A stretch of 64,000 nucleotides of DNA from Burkholderiaceae bacterium. Its GTDB lineage: Bacteria; Pseudomonadota; Gammaproteobacteria; Burkholderiales; Burkholderiaceae_D. The stretch lies in contig JAOAUN010000080.1 of assembly GCA_030157545.1 (NCBI GenBank), forward strand, positions 20,705 to 84,704, in the 5' to 3' direction. This document shows positions 44,296-54,163 of the stretch, in pieces. The notes below the pieces were generated by a model. It was not told the DNA's origin. It ran no database searches and saw only the letters and a program-made list of their open reading frames with translations. Position 1 is the first letter of the stretch, and each line of letters begins with the position of its first letter. The position numbers and the translations under genes are program-made.

Positions 44296-45753
44296 ATGCA
44301 TCTGCATACCCAGACCACGATCTTCATGATCTGCATGGCCTATCTGGTCTTACATGCTGTCATCTGGGTTGCCCTTTCCGAACACAACAATAAACAGGTT
44401 GCACTCTGGTGCTCATCGGGGCTCGTCAGCGGTGTAGCGGTTGTGTTGCTTACCTTGCGCGATAGCGTGGGCGAATTCGTGTTTATCTATGTGGGTCAGT
44501 TGCTGATGCTAATAGGGACGATAGGAAGGCTTGTCGCATTGCGGCTTTATCTGCAAGACTTGGTTGCGCGGCCCCTTATGATTTATGGGTTCATTGGCGC
44601 CCTGTTCTACCTTCCCTTTTCACTCGCTCATGCGCTTGGCATGCCGGACGAGCCGCTGATCCTGTTCTTTTTCAGCTTTTACGGCATTTTCTGTGCAGAG
44701 TTTTTCCTCATTGGCCTCGCTATAAACAAAACATTGCCAACGCTGGGTTCCAGACTGGTAATCATTGCCGGCTTATCCTTTTCTATCTCGCTCAGCCTGA
44801 AAGCAATTCTGGTCGCGCTTGGCTATGGCGCAGTTGATTTGTATGGGCCGGGCATTGACCAGGTCATCATGATCCTCGGTCAGTTTGTCGCCATCACGCT
44901 TAGTAATATCGGTTTTCTACGCATTTTTCTGGAGCGAAATGAGCAAAGCAAACTGCAGATTCAGCGCAACCTGGCGGCCTCGGAAGAAATCACTTCGCTG
45001 CTGACGCAACACAAAAGCGAACTGCAAAATTTGCTGGTGGAACGCGAAGAAATCATCCGTCAACTGACTTTGTCCAATAAAACAGCCGGCATGGGTGCCT
45101 TGGTTGCCAGTATTGCGCATGAATTGAATCAACCGCTGTGTGCAATCCGGCTGAATGCCACAATGGTTGAGCGAAAATTAAATGAGCCAGCGATAGATAC
45201 GCACACTGCCAAGAAATTTCTCAACTCTGTCCTCACCGATAACCGCCGCGCAGCCGACATCATCTCTAAATTGCGCAGCATGTTCGACGGCGGTGAGCGT
45301 AAGCATGGCGATATTGATTTTGACGCATTGGTACGAGACACTGTTTCCTTAGTCATGCCCCGCGCCAAAGAAGAGCATATTCTTATCCTTCTCAAGTTGA
45401 ATGGGAAAATTCGATTCTACGGCGACCAGACCCAGCTACAGCAAGTCATACTCAACCTGCTCAATAACGCTGTTGAATCTTTTTCAGGACTCAAGCTTCC
45501 AGAAAAATGTATTACGGTCCAGACTCGGACCGAGAGTAGTCAACTTCTACTGAGCGTGGAAGACAATGGCGCTGGCATTGCCGAGGAATTGCGGCAATCC
45601 GTATTCGAACTCTTCAAGACCACCAAAGCGCAAGGCATGGGTGTGGGCCTGTGGCTGTCCAAAGCAGTCGTGAATGCACACGAGGGTGACATCATTTTCA
45701 ATAGCGCAACCGGACAAGGTACGCGCTTCGAAGTGCGGCTGCCGCTGGCCTGA
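44296..45753 (+). CDS. Membrane sensor histidine kinase (orphan)
   Basis: 485 residues. The first ~210 residues hold six or seven hydrophobic segments and no periplasmic sensor domain. A coiled coil (about 215-260, QIQRNLAASEEITSLLTQ, ELQNLLVEREEIIRQL) leads to the H-box IAHELNQPLCAIRLNA. N, G1 and G2 boxes are visible (NLLNNAVESFSG, EDNGAGIAEEL, GMGVGLWLSKAVV). No response regulator is adjacent. It probably reports membrane or redox state. The neighbouring bactofilin is the only close gene. Confidence 0.9.
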   Translation: MHLHTQTTIFMICMAYLVLHAVIWVALSEHNNKQVALWCSSGLVSGVAVVLLTLRDSVGEFVFIYVGQLLMLIGTIGRLVALRLYLQDLVARPLMIYGFIGALFYLPFSLAHALGMPDEPLILFFFSFYGIFCAEFFLIGLAINKTLPTLGSRLVIIAGLSFSISLSLKAILVALGYGAVDLYGPGIDQVIMILGQFVAITLSNIGFLRIFLERNEQSKLQIQRNLAASEEITSLLTQHKSELQNLLVEREEIIRQLTLSNKTAGMGALVASIAHELNQPLCAIRLNATMVERKLNEPAIDTHTAKKFLNSVLTDNRRAADIISKLRSMFDGGERKHGDIDFDALVRDTVSLVMPRAKEEHILILLKLNGKIRFYGDQTQLQQVILNLLNNAVESFSGLKLPEKCITVQTRTESSQLLLSVEDNGAGIAEELRQSVFELFKTTKAQGMGVGLWLSKAVVNAHEGDIIFNSATGQGTRFEVRLPLA

Positions 45754-45796
45754 TTTTCATTGCATATGCGTTAAGCGCATAAACAATCGCGAACAT

Positions 45797-45808
45797 ATTC
45801 GTTCCGTT
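45797..45808. promoter_or_regulatory. Candidate CysB box upstream of sbp
   Basis: ATTCGTTCCGTT lies 55 bp before the sbp start. A near-identical box, ATTCGTTCTGTT, is at 48549-48560 before cysT. The shared element, on two parts of the same sulfate pathway, is the reason to suspect a CysB site. Confidence 0.5.
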
Positions 45809-45862
45809 TGAATCAGCATAAAACTAAGATTCTTCGACCGTTCAATCATTGTCGAGGAAGCC

Positions 45863-46867
45863 ATGTCACCAAAAAAAATCATTCTTACCGCTTTGTTGCT
45901 GGCTGTCGTTGCCACACCCGCTTTTTCCGCTGACGTCTCGCTGCTCAATGTTTCCTATGACCCTACGCGCGAGCTTTATCAGGATTTCAACAAGGCCTTT
46001 GCCGCACATTGGAAAAGCAAAAGCGGTGACGACCTGAAGGTGAAGCAATCGCATGGCGGCTCCGGCAAGCAGGCGCGCGGCGTCATTGACGGCCTTGGTG
46101 CCGATGTCGTTACCTTGGCTCTTGCTTATGACATCGATGAAATTGCCAATCGCGGACTTATCGCCAAAGACTGGCAAAAACGTTTGCCGCATCGCAGCGC
46201 GCCCTACACCTCCACCATTGTTTTCCTGGTTCGCAAGGGCAATCCGAAAGCCATCAAAGACTGGAATGACTTGGCCCGCCCCGGCGTTGCCGTCATCACG
46301 CCCAATCCGAAAACATCCGGTGGCGCGCGCTGGAATCATTTGGCAGCGTGGGGCTATGCATTGAAGCAGCCAGGTGGTAGTGAAAAAACTGCGCAAGAAT
46401 TTCTCGGCAAAGTCTACAAGAACGTTCCGGTGCTGGACTCCGGTGCGCGCGGCGCAACCACCACTTTTGTCGAGCGCGGCATCGGCGACGTTCTGGTCAC
46501 CTGGGAAAACGAAGCCCTGCTAGCCATCAAAGAGCTCGGTCCGGACAGAGTAGAGATCGTCGCGCCATCAGTCAGCATTCTGGCCGAGCCACCGGTTACC
46601 GTCGTTGACAAAGTTGTTGATCGTCGCGGCACCCGTAAGCTGGCAGAAGCGTATTTGCAATATCTGTATAGCGATGAAGGTCAGGAGATCGCCGCAAAAA
46701 ATTACTACCGTCCGACCAATGAAAAAATTGCGCAGAAATATGCGTCGCAATATCCGAAGCTGAAACTCTTTACCGTCGATGAAGTAGCAGGCGGCTGGAC
46801 CAAGGCACAGAAAATGCATTTCGCGGACGGTGGCATTTTTGACCAGATTTATCTGCCCGGAAGGTAA
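45863..46867 (+). CDS. sbp: Periplasmic sulfate-binding protein
   Basis: 334 residues; GAGGAAGCC precedes ATG 45863. Signal peptide about residues 1-22 (AFSA). [49 protein letters not shown] and [12 protein letters not shown] are sulfate-binding protein motifs: the first carries the signature of sulfate and thiosulfate receptors. It supplies the CysTWA permease encoded 1.7 kb downstream, after the porin gene. Confidence 0.95.
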   Translation: MSPKKIILTALLLAVVATPAFSADVSLLNVSYDPTRELYQDFNKAFAAHWKSKSGDDLKVKQSHGGSGKQARGVIDGLGADVVTLALAYDIDEIANRGLIAKDWQKRLPHRSAPYTSTIVFLVRKGNPKAIKDWNDLARPGVAVITPNPKTSGGARWNHLAAWGYALKQPGGSEKTAQEFLGKVYKNVPVLDSGARGATTTFVERGIGDVLVTWENEALLAIKELGPDRVEIVAPSVSILAEPPVTVVDKVVDRRGTRKLAEAYLQYLYSDEGQEIAAKNYYRPTNEKIAQKYASQYPKLKLFTVDEVAGGWTKAQKMHFADGGIFDQIYLPGR

Positions 46868-46907
46868 AGGCAGCATCTACTCTCACAGATAAAAATGAAA
46901 AAACATC

Positions 46908-48296
46908 ATGGACTTAAAGAAAAATATTTTACAGACTCTGCTTCTGCCGCTTCTTATCGGCGGCCTGACAGCGACGCCTGCACCGGCCAGCGCCAACGAT
47001 CAAGATGAAATTGAAAGGCTCAAAGCCCTTATCAATGAACTGGACCAGCGCGTAAAAATACTGGACCGCAAACAGGAAATCGCAGCCGAAGAATCAGCGG
47101 CAAGACAAAAATCCGCTGTCCTCGTCAATGCCAGCGACAAAGGCTTCAACCTCAAATCTGCCGACAGCCAGTTTGAATACAAGCTGCGCGGCCTGGTGCA
47201 ACTTGATTACCGCAGCTTTGACGGCGACGCCTACCCGAATGCCGTTGAGGGCTTTCTGGCGCGGCGTATCCGGCCTACTCTGGAAGGCACCGTATTCGGC
47301 AAATATGGATTTCGCTTCACACCGGAATTTGGCGAAAGCGGCGATGGCACCTCAGCGACCAATAAGGCGCGCGTTATTGATGCCTATCTGGAAGCACGTC
47401 TCGACCCGCGCTTCCAGATCCGTGCCGGTAAATTCAAACCCTTTGTCGGCCTCGAACGCCTGCAAGCGGGCGGTGATATCAAGTTCATCGAACGCAGCTA
47501 TGTGAGCAACAATATCTTGCCGAACCGCGACCTAGGCATAAGCGTGCAGGGTGATGTACTCGACAAAAAACTCAACTATGCAGTGGGGGTTTTCAATGGC
47601 GTTGCCGATGGGAGTGAAAGCTCGACTGCGCAAGACAGCAATAGCGGCAAGGACCTCACCGCTCGCCTGTTTGCTACGCCGTTCAATGAAGATGACAGCG
47701 CACTGGCGGGACTGGGCTTCGGTCTGGCCGCAACTGTTGGCAACAGCAATGGCAATGCGCTCAATTCTTACAAGACGCCGGGGCAATCGAATAATTATTT
47801 TAACTACGCAAGTGGCGTGACCAGCAACGGCCAGCGCACCCGGCTGAGCCCGCAAGCCTACTATTACAACGGGCCATTCGGGCTGCTGGCTGAGTATGCG
47901 TCCTCCCGGCAAGAGGCCATCAAGTCCGGTGCCAGCGCGATTACTTTTAAAAATGACGCGTGGCATATCACCGGTTCGTGGCTGCTGACCGGGGAGAGCG
48001 CGTCTTTTAAAGGTGTCAAACCATACAGTGCCTTCTCGACAGGTGGCGAGGGCGGCTGGGGGGCGCTGGAATTGTTGGCACGCTATCAGGCCGCGAACAT
48101 CGACCCGTCGATTCCTGCCGCTTACAAGGGCAGTAGTTATGCGCTGGCGGCAAAGTCCTGGGCGCTGGGACTGAACTGGTATCTGAATGAAGCCGCGAGG
48201 TTGGCGCTGAACTACGAGCAAACCCGCCTTGAAGGCGGCACTCTGGACAACAAGACCGAGAACTTGATGGTGGCGCGCTACCAGCTTGCGTTCTGA
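46908..48296 (+). CDS. OprO/OprP-family outer membrane porin
   Basis: 462 residues. A signal peptide (about 1-29, ending PASA) is followed by a coiled-coil segment (EIERLKALINELDQRVKILDRKQE) and a long beta-barrel ending in Phe. It fits the phosphate-selective porin O/P family, but its place between sbp and cysT suggests a sulfate or other anion porin. The coiled coil may stabilise the trimer. Ribosome site weak. Start at 46908. Confidence 0.85.
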   Translation: MDLKKNILQTLLLPLLIGGLTATPAPASANDQDEIERLKALINELDQRVKILDRKQEIAAEESAARQKSAVLVNASDKGFNLKSADSQFEYKLRGLVQLDYRSFDGDAYPNAVEGFLARRIRPTLEGTVFGKYGFRFTPEFGESGDGTSATNKARVIDAYLEARLDPRFQIRAGKFKPFVGLERLQAGGDIKFIERSYVSNNILPNRDLGISVQGDVLDKKLNYAVGVFNGVADGSESSTAQDSNSGKDLTARLFATPFNEDDSALAGLGFGLAATVGNSNGNALNSYKTPGQSNNYFNYASGVTSNGQRTRLSPQAYYYNGPFGLLAEYASSRQEAIKSGASAITFKNDAWHITGSWLLTGESASFKGVKPYSAFSTGGEGGWGALELLARYQAANIDPSIPAAYKGSSYALAAKSWALGLNWYLNEAARLALNYEQTRLEGGTLDNKTENLMVARYQLAF

Positions 48297-48548
48297 TTTT
48301 TACATTCAAGACAAAACGCCGGATTCCTTGCACGGCGCGGTTGGGCTTGCAAGCCCATACCGCTCCGCAGCAGGTCGCAGCGCCCTGAAACGCTGCTGCA
48401 TTGCGCTAATAGACGTCAGAAGCTAGCCCTTTATTCCTACGCGACTGAGATGCGGCGGCTTCGCTTTTCCTTTATCCGCCCTGTCCTTCATCCCCCCTTT
48501 TACTAACCCATTCCTATATTTGAATTTCATCTATCGACATGCCGAAAG
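48297..48548. other. Gap between the porin gene and cysT
   Basis: About 250 bp. A palindrome GGGCTTGCAAGCCC at 48343-48356 and a small stem GCAGCG/CGCTGC at 48377-48396 are visible, but no T-run follows, so these are not clear terminators. No gene or recognised RNA. Confidence 0.45.
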
Positions 48549-48570
48549 ATTCGTTCTGTTCATAACGAAT
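48549..48570. promoter_or_regulatory. Inverted repeat with CysB-like box upstream of cysT
   Basis: ATTCGTT and AACGAAT form a perfect 7-bp inverted repeat across 8 bp, 18 bp before the cysT start. The left half extends to ATTCGTTCTGTT, shared with the site before sbp. Confidence 0.55.
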
Positions 48571-48588
48571 TGATGGAATTATCAGGGC

Positions 48589-49485
48589 TTGTCAGGTTTA
48601 AAAAACATAACAAACAACGCCATGCACGCCTTTGCCTTTAACAAACCGACAACAGCAGGCCGGGTAATCCCCGGCTTTTCCTTGTCGCTGGGTTTTACGC
48701 TGCTGTACCTGAGCCTGATCGTACTGATCCCGTTGTCGGCAGTCGTCGTCAATACCCTTTCCATGACTTGGGAAGCATTCTGGCGTGCAGTCAGCTCGGA
48801 CCGTGTGGTCGCGTCTTACCAGTTGAGCTTTGGCGCGTCACTGATTGCGGCTTTGATTAACCTCGTTTTCGGCACCATTCTCGCTTGGGTGCTGGTGCGC
48901 TATCAGTTCGCTGGCAAGCGCCTGCTCGACGCACTGGTCGATTTACCCTTTGCCTTGCCAACCGCCGTGGCTGGCATTGCGCTGACTGCGCTGTACTCGA
49001 CCAATGGCTGGATCGGTCGCTATATCGAACCGCTAGGCATCAAGGTCGCCTTCACGCCGGTGGGCATTACTATTGCGCTGATTTTCATCGGCTTGCCCTT
49101 TGTCGTACGCACTGTACAACCTGTAATGGAAGACGCAGAACGCGAGCTTGAAGAAGCGGCAGCCAGCTTGGGAGCGAGCCGCTTGCAGACTTTCAGGCAT
49201 GTGATCCTGCCAACGATCGCCCCTGCGCTGCTGACCGGTTTTGCATTGGCCTTTGCACGCGCGCTGGGAGAATACGGCTCGGTGATTTTCATAGCAGGCA
49301 ATCTGCCTATGGTGTCGGAAATCACGCCGCTGTTCATCATCACCAAGCTGGAACAATACGACTACGCAGGCGCAACCGCAATTGCCGTCGTGATGTTGAC
49401 AGCCTCTTTCCTGATGCTGCTGACCATTAACCTGTTGCAGGCCTGGACCCGTTCGCGCAGCACCAAAGAAAGGTCCGCACCATGA
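48589..49485 (+). CDS. cysT: Sulfate ABC transporter permease CysT
   Basis: 298 residues; the TTG at 48589 is the first start with the ORF intact, though ATG 48622 ([11 protein letters not shown]) is an alternative and neither has a good ribosome site. About six membrane segments are visible. The cytoplasmic loop [27 protein letters not shown] matches the EAA motif for ATPase contact. CysT pairs with CysW and CysA to import sulfate and thiosulfate. Confidence 0.93.
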   Translation: MSGLKNITNNAMHAFAFNKPTTAGRVIPGFSLSLGFTLLYLSLIVLIPLSAVVVNTLSMTWEAFWRAVSSDRVVASYQLSFGASLIAALINLVFGTILAWVLVRYQFAGKRLLDALVDLPFALPTAVAGIALTALYSTNGWIGRYIEPLGIKVAFTPVGITIALIFIGLPFVVRTVQPVMEDAERELEEAAASLGASRLQTFRHVILPTIAPALLTGFALAFARALGEYGSVIFIAGNLPMVSEITPLFIITKLEQYDYAGATAIAVVMLTASFLMLLTINLLQAWTRSRSTKERSAP

Positions 49486-50375
49486 GTGCTGCCACCACCC
49501 TGACTGTCCGTCATGAGCCGCCGTTTACGCCTGGCGCGACTCTGGAGCCCTTGTGGGTACGCGCGCTGCTGATAACTGTGGCGCTGAGCTTTGCTGCACT
49601 GTTCCTGCTGGTGCCGCTACTGGCCGTGTTTGCCGAAGCCTTTCGCAAAGGCTGGCATGCCTATGTGGCCGCCATCATTGATCCGGATGCCTTGTCGGCG
49701 ATACGCCTGACCTTGCTCACTGCGGCTATTGCGGTGCCGCTGAATCTGGTATTTGGCGTGGCTGCCGCATGGTCGATTGCGAAATTTGAATTCCGTGGCA
49801 AGAGCCTGCTGCTGACCCTGATCGATCTGCCGTTCTCGGTGTCTCCGGTCATCTCGGGCCTGATTTATGTGCTGCTGTTTGGCGCGCATGGCTGGTTCGG
49901 CGCCTGGCTGATCGAGCATGACGTACAAATTTTGTTTGCCGTGCCGGGTATCGTGCTGGCAACCATCTTTGTGACTTTTCCATTCGTAGCCCGCGAGCTG
50001 ATCCCGCTGATGCAGTCACAAGGCAATGAAGAAGAGGAAGCTGCGCTGGTACTGGGCGCTTCCGGCTGGCGCACTTTCTGGCATGTGACGCTACCGAATA
50101 TCAAATGGGGCCTGCTGTATGGCGTCATTTTGTGCAATGCACGCGCAATGGGCGAGTTCGGTGCGGTGTCGGTTGTATCAGGCCACATACGCGGCGAGAC
50201 CAACACTATGCCGCTGCAAGTTGAAATTCTTTACAACGAATACAACTTCGCGGCCGCCTTTTCCGTCGCTTCGTTATTGGCGCTGCTGGCGCTGGTGACG
50301 CTGGCGCTCAAGTCCCTGATCGAATGGCGCGTGCGTCACAGCGTCGATACTGCACTGCAGGAGAATCCGTCATGA
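49482..50375 (+). CDS. cysW: Sulfate ABC transporter permease CysW
   Basis: 297 residues, six or so membrane segments. The start overlaps the cysT stop by 4 bp (ATGA). [32 protein letters not shown] carries the EAA motif. It is the second permease of the sulfate importer. Confidence 0.95.
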   Translation: MSAATTLTVRHEPPFTPGATLEPLWVRALLITVALSFAALFLLVPLLAVFAEAFRKGWHAYVAAIIDPDALSAIRLTLLTAAIAVPLNLVFGVAAAWSIAKFEFRGKSLLLTLIDLPFSVSPVISGLIYVLLFGAHGWFGAWLIEHDVQILFAVPGIVLATIFVTFPFVARELIPLMQSQGNEEEEAALVLGASGWRTFWHVTLPNIKWGLLYGVILCNARAMGEFGAVSVVSGHIRGETNTMPLQVEILYNEYNFAAAFSVASLLALLALVTLALKSLIEWRVRHSVDTALQENPS

Positions 50376-51439
50376 GTATAGAAGTACGCAACATACAAAA
50401 ACATTTTGGCGGTTTCGTCGCGCTTGACGATGTGTCGCTCAATTTCGGCAGCGGCGAATTGACTGCGCTGCTAGGCCCTTCCGGTTGCGGCAAGACCACG
50501 CTGCTGCGCATCATCGCCGGTCTTGAACAGCTTGATGCGGGCCAGGTTCTGCTCGATGGTGAAGATGCCTCTGCGCGCCATGTGCGCGAGCGGCAAGTCG
50601 GCTTCGTGTTCCAGCACTATGCGCTGTTCAAGCACATGACCGTATTTGAAAATATTGCTTTCGGCTTGCGCGTGAAGCCACGACATCTGCGGCCGACTGA
50701 GGCACAAATTCGCGACAAAGTGCATCGCCTGCTTGATCTGGTGCAGCTCGACTGGCTGGCCGACCGCTACCCGCCGCAGCTCTCCGGCGGTCAGCGCCAG
50801 CGCATTGCACTCGCGCGCGCGCTCGCAGTCGAACCGCGCGTGCTGCTGCTTGACGAACCTTTTGGCGCGCTCGACGCCAAGGTACGCAAGGAATTGCGCC
50901 GCTGGCTGCGCCGCCTGCATGATGATTTGCATGTGACGAGCATCTTCGTCACGCATGACCAGGAAGAGGCACTCGAGGTATCCGACAATATCGTGCTGAT
51001 GAACAAGGGCAGAGTTGAACAGACCGGCACACCGGACGCCGTCTACAATCATCCGGCCACACCTTTCGTGTATGGTTTTCTGGGCAACGTGAACCTGTTT
51101 CACGGCCGGGTGCATGAAGGCGTGCTGGACACGGCCGGTTCCCGGCTAGAAGCGCCGGAGCATAGCGCCACGCAAGACACGCAAGGCATCGGCTTTGTGC
51201 GGCCGCATGAAATTGATATCGAGCGTTATGCGCCGGGGGCGCAAGGCATTGTCGTCAAGCTGCAGCGTGCGCACGCAATCGGGCCGCTAGCGCAACTCGA
51301 ACTCGAGCGCGAAGACAATGCGCAAATCATTGAAGCGCTGATTCCGAGTGAGCGCTTCATGCACATGAATCTGAAAGAAGGCGAAATACTGCTGGCGCGA
51401 CCGAAACGCTTGCGCGTTTTCTTTGATGATGCGGTCTGA
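50372..51439 (+). CDS. cysA: Sulfate ABC transporter ATPase CysA
   Basis: 355 residues from ATG 50372 (the longer frame to 50324 overlaps cysW). Walker [10 protein letters not shown], signature LSGGQRQR, Walker [13 protein letters not shown], and the H-loop THDQEEALE are all present. The C-terminal regulatory domain (about 235-355) is kept. The start overlaps the cysW stop by 4 bp. Confidence 0.96.
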   Translation: MSIEVRNIQKHFGGFVALDDVSLNFGSGELTALLGPSGCGKTTLLRIIAGLEQLDAGQVLLDGEDASARHVRERQVGFVFQHYALFKHMTVFENIAFGLRVKPRHLRPTEAQIRDKVHRLLDLVQLDWLADRYPPQLSGGQRQRIALARALAVEPRVLLLDEPFGALDAKVRKELRRWLRRLHDDLHVTSIFVTHDQEEALEVSDNIVLMNKGRVEQTGTPDAVYNHPATPFVYGFLGNVNLFHGRVHEGVLDTAGSRLEAPEHSATQDTQGIGFVRPHEIDIERYAPGAQGIVVKLQRAHAIGPLAQLELEREDNAQIIEALIPSERFMHMNLKEGEILLARPKRLRVFFDDAV

Positions 51440-51457
51440 TCAAAATAAGGTACAACC

Positions 51458-52372
51458 ATGAACTTCCAGCAGCTGCGCTCCGTGCGCGAAACTGTGCGAC
51501 GCGGCTTCAATCTGACCGAAGTCGCGAATGCCCTCTTTACGTCGCAGCCCGGCGTAAGCCGCCAGATCCGCGAACTCGAGGAAGAGCTAGGCGTAGACAT
51601 TTTTGCGCGCAATGGCAAGCGCCTGACCGGCCTGACCGAACCGGGCAAGAATGTGCTGCCCATCATCGAGAAGTTATTACTTGAGTCGGAAAATTTGCAA
51701 CAGGCTGGCAATGAGTATGCGGGCCTCAAAAACGGCACACTGTCTGTCGCTACCACCCATACGCAAGCGCGCTATGTGCTGCCGAAAGTGGTGCAGGCAT
51801 TTCGCAGTGCGTTCCCCAATGTACGGGTCGCGTTGCAGCAAAGCGCGCCGGAACATATTGCAGAATGGGTTTTGTCGGGCAAGGCCGATATAGGCATTGC
51901 GACCGAAGGTCTGGCACAGTTTGATGGTCTTGCCTCGTTCCCTTGCTATCAGTGGCATCACGTTGTGGTGGTGCCGGACGCACATCCGCTCTTATCGAAA
52001 AAACTGCTGACGCTGGAAGACCTGGCTGCATGGCCGCTGATAACGTATGACCAGGGATTTACCGGCCGCGGTCACATTGATGACGCGTTTCGCGCGCAAG
52101 CGCTGGAAACCGATATCGTACTCACCGCAATGGATTCGGACGTGATCCAGCAGTATGTAGCGCTCGGCATGGGAGTCGGTATCGTTGCCTCGATGGCGGT
52201 TGAACACAATTTGAATAACGGTTTGCGTGCGCTGCCGGCCAGTCATTTGTTTGCACCGAACACCACCCGTGTCGCTGTACGCCGCGGCGCATACTTGCGC
52301 TCGTATGCATATGATTTTATTTTGCAGCTGGCGCCGCAGCTGAGCCGATCAGAGATTCACGCTGCCATTTGA
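51458..52372 (+). CDS. cysB: LysR-family regulator CysB
   Basis: 304 residues, 18 bp after cysA. The N-terminal helix-turn-helix is FNLTEVANALFTSQPGVSRQIRELEEELG. The effector domain has LSVATTHTQARYVLP and TEGLAQFDGLASFPCYQWHHVVVVP, which match CysB/Cbl proteins. It should activate sulfate uptake and assimilation in response to N-acetylserine. It may autoregulate this operon. Confidence 0.92.
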   Translation: MNFQQLRSVRETVRRGFNLTEVANALFTSQPGVSRQIRELEEELGVDIFARNGKRLTGLTEPGKNVLPIIEKLLLESENLQQAGNEYAGLKNGTLSVATTHTQARYVLPKVVQAFRSAFPNVRVALQQSAPEHIAEWVLSGKADIGIATEGLAQFDGLASFPCYQWHHVVVVPDAHPLLSKKLLTLEDLAAWPLITYDQGFTGRGHIDDAFRAQALETDIVLTAMDSDVIQQYVALGMGVGIVASMAVEHNLNNGLRALPASHLFAPNTTRVAVRRGAYLRSYAYDFILQLAPQLSRSEIHAAI

Positions 52373-52399
52373 ACTCTGGCTTATTGCCAATCCGATAAG

Positions 52400-52428
52400 C
52401 AGACTATAGGGCTAGCTAGCCCTATAAT
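52400..52428 (+). promoter_or_regulatory. Promoter with a perfect 22-bp palindrome in the spacer
   Basis: TATAAT (-10, 52423-52428) lies 17 bp after CAGACT (-35, weak). Between them 52405-52426 is a perfect palindrome, TATAGGGCTAG and its inverse. Such placement suggests an operator. The next gene starts 43 bp downstream. Confidence 0.55.
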
Positions 52429-52470
52429 AGTTGCCAACTCCAAGACCTAACGACAGGGTGGACAGGCGAC

Positions 52471-52956
52471 ATGTCTGACAATATTTATAAAATTTCCCGC
52501 GCTCTCGTCTTCATTGCTGCGACCGCCGGCGCGACCATGCCCGCCTTTGCGGCACGTTTCGAATGCACCACACCTGCAATGCGCGGCAATAAATGGATCT
52601 GCAACGAAGACCCGCAGCTTTGCAGCTTTATTTTTGCCGGCAACCAGCGCGATAAAACTTTGAAGCGCAAGGGGCGCGATGGCGAGCCCAATATCCAGAT
52701 CGTTGTCGACAAGTGGGACGAGAAATTCGTCATTGCGCATGAAGACAGACCACGCATAGACAATCTCTTCATAGAACAATATTTTTACCGCATTGAACTC
52801 GACAGCGGCAATTTTTTTCTGGCGAATGACTATGTGACCAACAGCGGCCGCTACCTGAGCCGCGATGACTTGTCAGCGACAGACAAAAAACGTTTTTCTT
52901 ATAATCCGCCAAAGTTCTTTAGCGAGCCAGGCACCTGCAAAATGAAAACACCATGA
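52471..52956 (+). CDS. Exported hypothetical protein
   Basis: 161 residues. Signal peptide about residues 1-28 (ending FAA). Four Cys in FECTT, WICNED, QLCSF and GTCKM could form two disulfides. The rest is polar. No known family recognised. It overlaps the next gene by 4 bp (ATGA), so both probably work in the periplasm. Confidence 0.7.
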   Translation: MSDNIYKISRALVFIAATAGATMPAFAARFECTTPAMRGNKWICNEDPQLCSFIFAGNQRDKTLKRKGRDGEPNIQIVVDKWDEKFVIAHEDRPRIDNLFIEQYFYRIELDSGNFFLANDYVTNSGRYLSRDDLSATDKKRFSYNPPKFFSEPGTCKMKTP

Positions 52957-53417
52957 TAAAAAAATTCCTGATCCTGACTGCACTACTGTCCTGTTCTGCC
53001 CATGCACAACTGGCCGAGAAAAAAATATTAACGCTGGAAGCTGCGAAAAAAATTACCGTCGCAGCCGAAGCTGAAGCAAGAAAAAACGGCTGGACCATGG
53101 CCATTGCCGTGGTCGACGAAGCCGGTCACCTGATGCATTTTGAGCGCATAGACGGCACCCAGACCGGCAGTATCGAGGTTGCCATTGCCAAGGCCAAGAC
53201 TGCCGCCGCCTTCAAGCGACCGACCAAGCTTTTCGAGGAAGCCGCCAAGACCCGGCCCGCTGTCGTCACCCTGTCACCATCGGCAGTGATGATTGAAGGT
53301 GGCGTGCCGGTGTTCGTCGGCCAGCAATTAGTTGGTGCTGTCGGCGTCAGCGGCGCCTCTTCGCAGCAAGATGGCATCGTCGCCGAAGCCGGCATCGCCG
53401 CCCTTGAACTGAAATAG
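52953..53417 (+). CDS. Secreted GlcG/HbpS-like heme-binding family protein
   Basis: 154 residues. Signal peptide about 1-19 (AHA). The family shows LTLEAAKKITVAAEAEARKNGW, AVVDEAGHLMHFERIDG, IAKAKTAAAFKRPTK and GGVPVFVGQQLVGAVGVSGA, all motifs of the GlcG/HbpS fold. Some relatives bind heme or cobalamin; others are of unknown function. It is coupled to the preceding secreted protein gene. Confidence 0.85.
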   Translation: MIKKFLILTALLSCSAHAQLAEKKILTLEAAKKITVAAEAEARKNGWTMAIAVVDEAGHLMHFERIDGTQTGSIEVAIAKAKTAAAFKRPTKLFEEAAKTRPAVVTLSPSAVMIEGGVPVFVGQQLVGAVGVSGASSQQDGIVAEAGIAALELK

Positions 53418-53422
53418 CTCAC

Positions 53423-54136
53423 GTGATCACGAGCAGCACACGCCGCTATCGCTACTATGACTTGCTGCTGGCGGCATTTGTCACCGTACTGCTGTGCTCG
53501 AACCTGATCGGCGCCGGCAAGGCAGCGACCATCACCTTGCCTGTGCTGGGTCAGGTCACTTATGGCGCGGGCATCCTTTTCTTTCCGATCTCCTACCTGT
53601 TCGGCGACATCCTGACCGAAGTCTATGGTTATGCGCATGACCGGCGCGCTGTCTGGGCCGGCTTTGGCGCGCTGTTGTTTGCCGCGCTGATGTCCTTAGT
53701 GGTGCTGTCACTGACGCCTGCGAACAATGACTACATGACGCAGTATCAGCAGGGTCTGGAGACTGTGTTCGGCAATACCTGGCGCATCATCTTCGCGTCG
53801 ATTACGGCATTCTGGGTCGGCAGTCTGGCCAATGCTTATGTGATGGCCAAGATGAAAATCTGGAGCAGCGGCAAACATCTGTGGCTGCGAACGATAGGCT
53901 CGACTGCTGTGGGTGAAGCGTTTGATTCAACCCTGTTTTACATGCTGGCCTTTTATGCGATCTGGCCCACGGAACAAGTGATTGCCGTCGCGATTGCGCA
54001 GTATTTTTTAAAGACTGGCTGGGAAGTGCTGATGACGCCGGTGACGTATCAGGTCGTTGGCTGGCTCAAGCGCAAAGAGCAGGAAGATTATATGGATATC
54101 GGGACGGACTTTACGCCGTTCAGCGTGCGCTTGTAA
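53423..54136 (+). CDS. yhhQ: Queuosine precursor transporter (YhhQ family)
   Basis: 237 residues with a GTG start. About six membrane segments. PISYLFGDILTEVYGYAHDRRAVWAGF and EAFDSTLFYMLAFYAIW are the VUT/YhhQ motifs. It takes up preQ0 or preQ1 for tRNA modification. It follows the GlcG-like gene by 5 bp, perhaps by chance, since no queuosine synthesis genes are near. Confidence 0.92.
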   Translation: MITSSTRRYRYYDLLLAAFVTVLLCSNLIGAGKAATITLPVLGQVTYGAGILFFPISYLFGDILTEVYGYAHDRRAVWAGFGALLFAALMSLVVLSLTPANNDYMTQYQQGLETVFGNTWRIIFASITAFWVGSLANAYVMAKMKIWSSGKHLWLRTIGSTAVGEAFDSTLFYMLAFYAIWPTEQVIAVAIAQYFLKTGWEVLMTPVTYQVVGWLKRKEQEDYMDIGTDFTPFSVRL

Positions 54137-54163
54137 GCAAGTTGGCCGTTTTAACAGTTGAAC

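Noticed and set aside
48343..48396. Palindromes in the porin-cysT gap taken as a small RNA or terminator
   Set aside because: The stems are short and no T-run or promoter is seen; random occurrence is likely.
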